Positions 22,650 to 26,418 of a stretch of DNA of 26,418 nucleotides are shown one piece after another. The notes below the pieces were generated by a model, which was not told where the DNA came from, ran no database searches, and saw only the letters and a program-made list of their open reading frames with translations. Origin of the DNA: a virus; the IMG/VR virus record IMGVR_UViG_3300013127_000026, positions 1 to 26,418 of that record, one strand, 5' to 3'. The position numbers were made by a program, and so were the translations under genes. The first letter of the stretch is position 1; every line of letters begins with the position of its first letter.

Positions 22650-23239
22650 AGTTCTAAAATTTTTTGTTTTACGTCTTTGATATTTTCGACTTCGTAAGGT
22701 GAAGTGATATGTGAATTATAATGGGTTTTATATTTAATTAAAGTTTTGTTAGACGGATGGTTAGATAATAATTTTGGGTTTGCGGTGATGAGCACATCTA
22801 AGGTGTTCCACATAGAGTCAATTGTAGATTCACTATAAAATTTGTAATTTTCTATTAAACAACCAAACTTGGATAGGAAAAACAAAGATGCCGGTTTCGA
22901 TTTTCCAATTTCGTCTGAGACAATCCAGATATCATGGTTTTCTCTCAAATCAAAATAAAGTTCGTTCAGGTCAGTCATTCCATTATATTCCACGGAACCA
23001 GCATGTCCGAAGATTTCCATGGTATATTCTTCGTATAGGAAATTATAAAGTTCATCTTCATCTTTGAAACTGAGATGTTCATTAATATTGAGAGTGGTTA
23101 CATCGGAATTTACTTTATATTCGAAGGTCTTTTCACTTTCTTCTATGAAAGGATTATCAATATACCATTTCTGATAAACTTCCTGTATTTTTTTGAGAGT
23201 ATCTCTCAAAACTCCGTTTATTTCTATACCAATAATCAT
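22643..23239 (-). CDS. HAD-superfamily-like protein lacking catalytic aspartates
   Basis: 198 residues. The opening MIIGIEINGVLRDT aligns with HAD motif I (usually D-x-D-G), but both aspartates are changed: Glu6 and Asn8. Motif II is VSDE (Ser108). Motif III-like Lys is in IGKSKPA (Lys113/115). Motif IV, normally DD, reads DVLITANP (148-155) without the acidic pair. The fold looks kept while phosphatase chemistry should be lost, so a binding or regulatory role is likely. The start overlaps the PhoH stop as ATGA. Resembles phage 5'-nucleotidase-type HAD proteins by layout. Confidence 0.8.
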   Translation of the reverse strand: MIIGIEINGVLRDTLKKIQEVYQKWYIDNPFIEESEKTFEYKVNSDVTTLNINEHLSFKDEDELYNFLYEEYTMEIFGHAGSVEYNGMTDLNELYFDLRENHDIWIVSDEIGKSKPASLFFLSKFGCLIENYKFYSESTIDSMWNTLDVLITANPKLLSNHPSNKTLIKYKTHYNSHITSPYEVENIKDVKQKILELC

Positions 23240-23967
23240 TCTTCGTATCTTTCCAAAATTTTGGTTATTAAAGGATTTCTAACGATATCGGCAGATTTGA
23301 ACTCAAAAACGCCGACATCATCCATCTGTTTGAATTTTTCCAAAGCATCCCAAAGTCCTGTTTGTGTTTTATCCTTGTGTCTATCAAATTGGTCCAAATC
23401 CCCTGATATGAAAAATTTGGAGTTGAAACCAATTCTGGTCAAAAGAAGTTTCATTTGGTTTGGGGTTGCATTTTGAGCTTCTTCAAAGATTAATATTGAA
23501 TTATCGATATTCATTCCTCTCATATAAGCCAATGCAAAAACTTCGATAGCTTCAGCCTCTTTAAGTCTCTCTCTTGATTCTTTACCGATAATTTTATTTA
23601 GTAGATAATATGAAGGAAAAATGTACGGGTCCAATTTTTCCTCAACACCACCAGGTAAGCTTCCGAGTTTTTCCTCAGCTTCCACCGCTGGTCTAACAAT
23701 AATAATTTTTTCGTAGGAATTCTCTGGGTCAATAAGAAGGTCAATAGCACATTTCATTGCTATATAACTTTTACCCACACCTGCAGGTCCAGAACAAATT
23801 GTAATTTGATTGGTCTTTAAAATTTTATAATATTCTTTCTGACTCTCACTTAAAAATTTTTCTTTAGTTTTCTTTTTTACAATTTGATTGATTAATTCTT
23901 TTTTTGTTTTTGGTTTTTGCTCTGGTGTTGGAATTGGGGTGGATGATAATTTTCTTGTTTTACTCAT
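23236..23967 (-). CDS. phoH: PhoH-like ATPase
   Basis: 243 residues from ATG 23967. A TTG at 23973 is also open, but the ATG overlaps the previous stop as ATGAGTAA. Walker A is GPAGVGKS (60-67), Walker B region SILIFEEAQN (157-166), then the PhoH signatures MKLLLTRIG (172-180) and FFISGDLDQFD (185-195). PhoH is an ATPase/helicase-like protein linked to RNA metabolism, common in T4-like phages of marine and freshwater origin; its phage role is unresolved. Walker B has FEEAQN where I would expect a DEAQN form. The N-terminal 40 residues are a basic, Pro/Lys-rich extension. Confidence 0.92.
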   Translation of the reverse strand: MSKTRKLSSTPIPTPEQKPKTKKELINQIVKKKTKEKFLSESQKEYYKILKTNQITICSGPAGVGKSYIAMKCAIDLLIDPENSYEKIIIVRPAVEAEEKLGSLPGGVEEKLDPYIFPSYYLLNKIIGKESRERLKEAEAIEVFALAYMRGMNIDNSILIFEEAQNATPNQMKLLLTRIGFNSKFFISGDLDQFDRHKDKTQTGLWDALEKFKQMDDVGVFEFKSADIVRNPLITKILERYEE

Positions 23968-24466
23968 TTTCAACTATTTCACGTTTATCATGAGGTGCTC
24001 CGAAAGGGCGTCTGTAAATTGTTTTACCACCATCGGGACTCTCGAAAATCCATTTATTTTCAGTTTCAACATTTTCTACAGGGACCTGATAATCCTCATA
24101 GCTTTTTTGTTCTCTCAGTTCTGAGCCAGAGATTTCATTTATGTAATTCTTTATTTCAAATCTTTTATCATTGGTAATGTATACTTTTCTTGCCAAGGAA
24201 ACAAAATGATTTTCAAAAGTTTGAATTTTTTCGTACTCCCTTAATTTGTCTTCCACATCCCAAAGAGTTGAGTTTACCTCAACTAAATCATGATAAGCTT
24301 TGTCAATTTGTTTGTCATTCAAATAATGCGACGCTATATTATATAGATTTTCGAATTCATTATGGATATACTCCAATTTTTTCTCGTCGTCTATTCTGTT
24401 TTTTTTAATTTGTAAAATTGATAACTTGTCAATCAATTCACCTACGCTTACTGGTACGTTAATCAT
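23960..24466 (-). CDS. DUF6165-like protein with phage C-terminal extension
   Basis: 168 residues. Residues 1-125 match my memory of DUF6165: VPVSVGELIDKLSILQIKKNRI (4-25, helix start), then LVEVNSTLWDVEDKLREYEK, HFVSLARKVYITNDKRFEIK and SGSELREQKSYEDY. That family occurs in bacterial surface-polysaccharide loci and has no known reaction. Residues about 136-168 are an extra tail, WIFESPDGGKTIYRRPFG, a short module I recall at ends of unrelated phage proteins. Start and stop overlap neighbours by eight bases each (ATGATTAA, ATGAGTAA), so it is translationally coupled to gmd and phoH. Confidence 0.85.
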   Translation of the reverse strand: MINVPVSVGELIDKLSILQIKKNRIDDEKKLEYIHNEFENLYNIASHYLNDKQIDKAYHDLVEVNSTLWDVEDKLREYEKIQTFENHFVSLARKVYITNDKRFEIKNYINEISGSELREQKSYEDYQVPVENVETENKWIFESPDGGKTIYRRPFGAPHDKREIVENE

Positions 24467-25445
24467 ATAAATGGGTTTTAAAATATTTTAGCCAATACTC
24501 AACCATTTCATCGAGCATACCCTCAAAAGTATATTCAGGTTTCCATCCGAGTATTGTTCTCGCTTTTGTTGAGTCGCCTTTCAAATATTGGAGTTCCTCA
24601 GGTCTCATAAAAATTTGGTTTTGAACAACGTAGTCTTCATAATTCATACCAAGTTTTTCGAAAACGTATTTTGTCATTTGTCTTACTGAATGTGTTTCCA
24701 TTGTAGATACAACAAAATCGTCAGCTTCACTATGATTGAGAATCATGTGCATTGCTCTAACATAATCTTTTGAATGTCCCCAATCTCTGAATGAGTCCAA
24801 GTTTCCTAGTTCCAATTTTTTCGCAAAACCTAAGTGGATTTGAACCGCTGTTTTAACTACTTTATTGGTCACAAAATTCGAACCTCTTCTCGGTGATTCG
24901 TGATTAAAAAGGATACCATTGGTTGCAAATAATTTATAGGAGTTTCTGTAATTTTTTACAATCGAATATCCAAACATTTTTGAACATCCGTATGGACTCA
25001 CGGGATGCATTGGTGTGCTTTCTCTTTGAAATCCGTCTTCGTCTAAGCTATTACCAAACATCTCTGATGAGCTAGCCTGATAAAATTTTGCTTCAGGACA
25101 AATTCTTCTATATGATTCTAACATATTGAGTACTCCCAAAGCGTTAGTTTTAACAGTAAACTGTGGCATGTCGAAACTAATTCTTACATGGCTTTGGGCT
25201 CCAATGTTGTAGATTTCATCAGGTTTTACTTGTACGAGCGTTCTGTCTATTGAACTTTCATCAAGCAAGTCTCCATAATGTGTGTGAATTTTACCTTCTA
25301 AATGTGCTACTCTTGAGTCTTGATTTTCTGACATCGAATTTCTTCTGACCATTCCGTGTACTTCATATCCGAGTGTTAAAAGGTATTCAGCTAAATAACT
25401 ACCGTCTTGTCCGTTGATACCTGTTATAAATGCTACTTTGCTCAT
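24459..25445 (-). CDS. gmd: GDP-mannose 4,6-dehydratase
   Basis: Converts GDP-D-mannose to GDP-4-keto-6-deoxymannose using bound NADP, the entry to GDP-fucose, GDP-rhamnose and GDP-perosamine. 328 residues, full length. Cofactor loop TGINGQDGSYLAEYLL (8-23) with the family-typical GQDGSYL; GMVRRNS (31-37); catalytic SSSEMFG (125-131) and Tyr152-x3-Lys156 in SPYGCSKMFGY; then NHESPRRGSNFVTNKV. Very close to bacterial enzymes, so activity is expected. It is the second full enzyme-type gene of the operon, 6 bases after a 55-residue gene and after an aminotransferase-like gene. Confidence 0.96.
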   Translation of the reverse strand: MSKVAFITGINGQDGSYLAEYLLTLGYEVHGMVRRNSMSENQDSRVAHLEGKIHTHYGDLLDESSIDRTLVQVKPDEIYNIGAQSHVRISFDMPQFTVKTNALGVLNMLESYRRICPEAKFYQASSSEMFGNSLDEDGFQRESTPMHPVSPYGCSKMFGYSIVKNYRNSYKLFATNGILFNHESPRRGSNFVTNKVVKTAVQIHLGFAKKLELGNLDSFRDWGHSKDYVRAMHMILNHSEADDFVVSTMETHSVRQMTKYVFEKLGMNYEDYVVQNQIFMRPEELQYLKGDSTKARTILGWKPEYTFEGMLDEMVEYWLKYFKTHLYD

Positions 25446-25451
25446 TTTGTC

Positions 25452-25619
25452 TTAATTTTCTATGATTGTATTATCAAATTTATTAGTTATTGTAAATTGA
25501 CCGGGTTTGTCTTTTGATTTTTGTTTGAGACGTTCCAAGTCTTCGCTCTCTTCTTCCAAGAAAAGTGGTGTTAGAGGTTCTCCCTCAGTCAGTGATATGT
25601 TTCTCCAAAGTTGATACAT
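25452..25619 (-). CDS. 55-residue protein between aminotransferase and gmd
   Basis: MYQLWRNISLTEGEPLTPLF... to ...NKFDNTIIEN. The start is the ATG 25619 overlapping the upstream stop as TAATG. A longer frame to 25673 runs through the end of the aminotransferase-like gene and is rejected. Composition: a short hydrophobic N-terminus, an acidic helix (FLEEESEDLERLKQKSKDK), then a strand. No family recognised. It could be a separate small subunit or a remnant of a longer protein; its size and coupling to the aminotransferase-like gene invite that question. Confidence 0.65.
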   Translation of the reverse strand: MYQLWRNISLTEGEPLTPLFLEEESEDLERLKQKSKDKPGQFTITNKFDNTIIEN

Positions 25620-26212
25620 TAGGATTGAAATATTTTCATTTGTGTCAAGTCTGGCCAATCTGATACTACCCATTGTCTCGGAGTTGTGTCGACAGCCTCT
25701 TGAAATTTATTTACACCGTTTTGGGCGGTTTCAGGTGTCATGTAATAATGGTATCCAATTGTATCAATATCTTGTTCGCGCCAAGGTATATTAGGTAATC
25801 TTCCGTCATACGACATTTTTTTAATTTGGTTTGCGGCAATTTCATCATCCATTAATAAAACACCACCCCTTCCTAAAGATAAATGTTTTTGATATTGAAA
25901 ACTAATTCCCATAAAAGTATTAGGTATATAACTGTTTTTTTTCCATAAAACAGCTGCGTCAATGATATTATCAGTAAGATAATAATAGTCCTCCCAATTT
26001 TCATCTTTCCATTCCAAGTCAATATTTAATTTTTTTGATAAAAAGGGAATTGATAAATAAGTTCTTTTTGGGCAACTTATTTTATTTGAATTTGTATACC
26101 TAAGAGCTAATTCAATTCCGTGAGTACAACTATCTACTACAACGGCATAAGGGCTACCAAAAAAATCTGACAATTTTTTTTCAAATTGTTCTAATATTAA
26201 AAAATTATTCAT
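25619..26212 (-). CDS. DegT/DnrJ/EryC1-type aminotransferase, half length
   Basis: 197 residues. Residues 1-165 follow the DegT PLP-fold: FEKKLSDFFGSPYAVVVDSC (10-29), phosphate-binding SCTHGIEL (28-35), Asp85 in NIIDAAVLW (pyridine-nitrogen Asp) and Lys109 in FQYQKHLSLGRGGVLL (PLP lysine). YHYYMTPETAQNGVNKF (154-170) corresponds to the 'NYRMtEiqAalg' segment. A usual DegT protein has about 370 residues; the C-terminal small domain is missing here, and several spacer regions are shortened. With gmd alongside, a GDP-4-keto-6-deoxymannose 4-aminotransferase (perosamine-type) would be the natural role, but the truncation leaves activity uncertain. Confidence 0.85.
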   Translation of the reverse strand: MNNFLILEQFEKKLSDFFGSPYAVVVDSCTHGIELALRYTNSNKISCPKRTYLSIPFLSKKLNIDLEWKDENWEDYYYLTDNIIDAAVLWKKNSYIPNTFMGISFQYQKHLSLGRGGVLLMDDEIAANQIKKMSYDGRLPNIPWREQDIDTIGYHYYMTPETAQNGVNKFQEAVDTTPRQWVVSDWPDLTQMKIFQS

Positions 26213-26215
26213 GTT

Positions 26216-26418
26216 TTATTTTTTTAAGTATATAGAAAGGTCACTGTATTTTAAAACATTATCGTTGGATACTAATTCTTTAATTATTCCTTTATTTGTA
26301 TAATTGGAATCTAAATCATACCTAGAGTCAACCATAATAAGTTTGATATCTTGATTAAGAAAAATAGGGTTCATTATACCTATTCCTGAACTAGTTAGTA
26401 CGTCAAATTTATTGGGTA
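26216..26418 (-). CDS. C-terminal end of a gene entering from the right edge (partial)
   Basis: The minus-strand frame is open from the window edge to TAA 26216-26218, 66 visible residues: starting PNKFDVLTSSGIGI and ending SNDNVLKYSDLSIYLKK. The stop lies 3 bases before the aminotransferase ATG, as expected in this operon. The pattern NPIFLNQDIKLIMVDSRYDL looks like an alpha/beta Rossmann-type C-terminal region, possibly another glycan enzyme, but I cannot name it. Confidence 0.7.
   Translation of the reverse strand, partial: PNKFDVLTSSGIGIMNPIFLNQDIKLIMVDSRYDLDSNYTNKGIIKELVSNDNVLKYSDLSIYLKK

Noticed and set aside
25620-25673. Longer start for the 55-residue gene
   Set aside because: The extension lies wholly in the end of the aminotransferase-like gene; the TAATG junction is the usual arrangement here.
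1-26418. Bacterial origin, suggested by gmd, PhoH, bS21 and glycosyltransferases
   Set aside because: The terminase-portal-protease-scaffold-capsid series and gp55 homologue with overlapping gene packing are phage; these other genes are known phage cargo.
1-26418. tRNA or other structured RNA genes
   Set aside because: No cloverleaf with a TTCRANY-type loop or CCA end was seen in the short intergenic gaps; the few hairpins are terminators.

Overview
The window is 26.4 kb of AT-rich, tightly packed DNA from a large tailed phage of the T4-like (contractile-tail) kind. The diagnostic genes are a T4-type head cluster (large terminase, portal, prohead protease, scaffold, major capsid), a gp55-type late sigma factor, PhoH and a baseplate-hub-like protein. 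Three signs point to a Bacteroidota host: start codons sit behind A/T-rich leaders with no visible Shine-Dalgarno sequence; a small gene matches the Bacteroidota form of ribosomal protein bS21; and another small gene resembles DUF4494, a family I know mainly from Bacteroidota. The host is an inference. No tRNA, CRISPR array, insertion sequence or integrase was seen. No stretch over 300 bases lacks a gene; the largest gap is about 95 bases (5919-6013).

Region 1 (1-11395, mostly + strand) is head morphogenesis: the tail end of an upstream gene, an acidic unknown protein, terminase, portal, an unknown in the gp67/gp68 position, an unknown, the gp21-like protease, two small genes, the gp22-like scaffold with a tandem-repeat acidic region, and the gp23-like major capsid protein followed by a strong terminator. 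On the opposite strand, ending inside the tail of the post-portal gene, lies the phage-encoded bS21 gene, the most notable single gene here.

Region 2 (11394-13475) is a small mixed-strand island: a 78-codon minus-strand gene, a + strand protein with a Cys/Gly-rich conserved block, a small unknown, and an HNH endonuclease. It is bounded on the right by a bidirectional terminator (13492-13513).

Region 3 (13520-19749, minus strand) carries virion genes, probably baseplate and tail: a small conserved protein, a 502-residue structural protein, a hub-like protein with an OB-like N-terminus and a THTHxYPG motif, a coiled-coil protein, a 704-residue structural protein and another coiled-coil protein.

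Region 4 (19766-26418, minus strand) reads as one operon of overlapping genes: a partial gene, a half-length DegT-type aminotransferase, a 55-residue protein, GDP-mannose 4,6-dehydratase, a DUF6165-like protein, PhoH, an HAD-like protein that has lost its catalytic aspartates, a small conserved protein, two glycosyltransferases and the gp55-like sigma factor. It looks like a nucleotide-sugar/glycan module joined to the regulator of late transcription.

A short motif, TATTTATW on the coding strand, lies 3-28 bases upstream of ten genes or operon starts, nearly all late or structural, and is absent inside the region 4 operon. It is the reverse complement of the T4 late box TATAAATA. The capsid gene alone has the box in the T4 orientation. 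Together with the gp55 homologue this suggests a late promoter system, possibly with very short or absent leaders.
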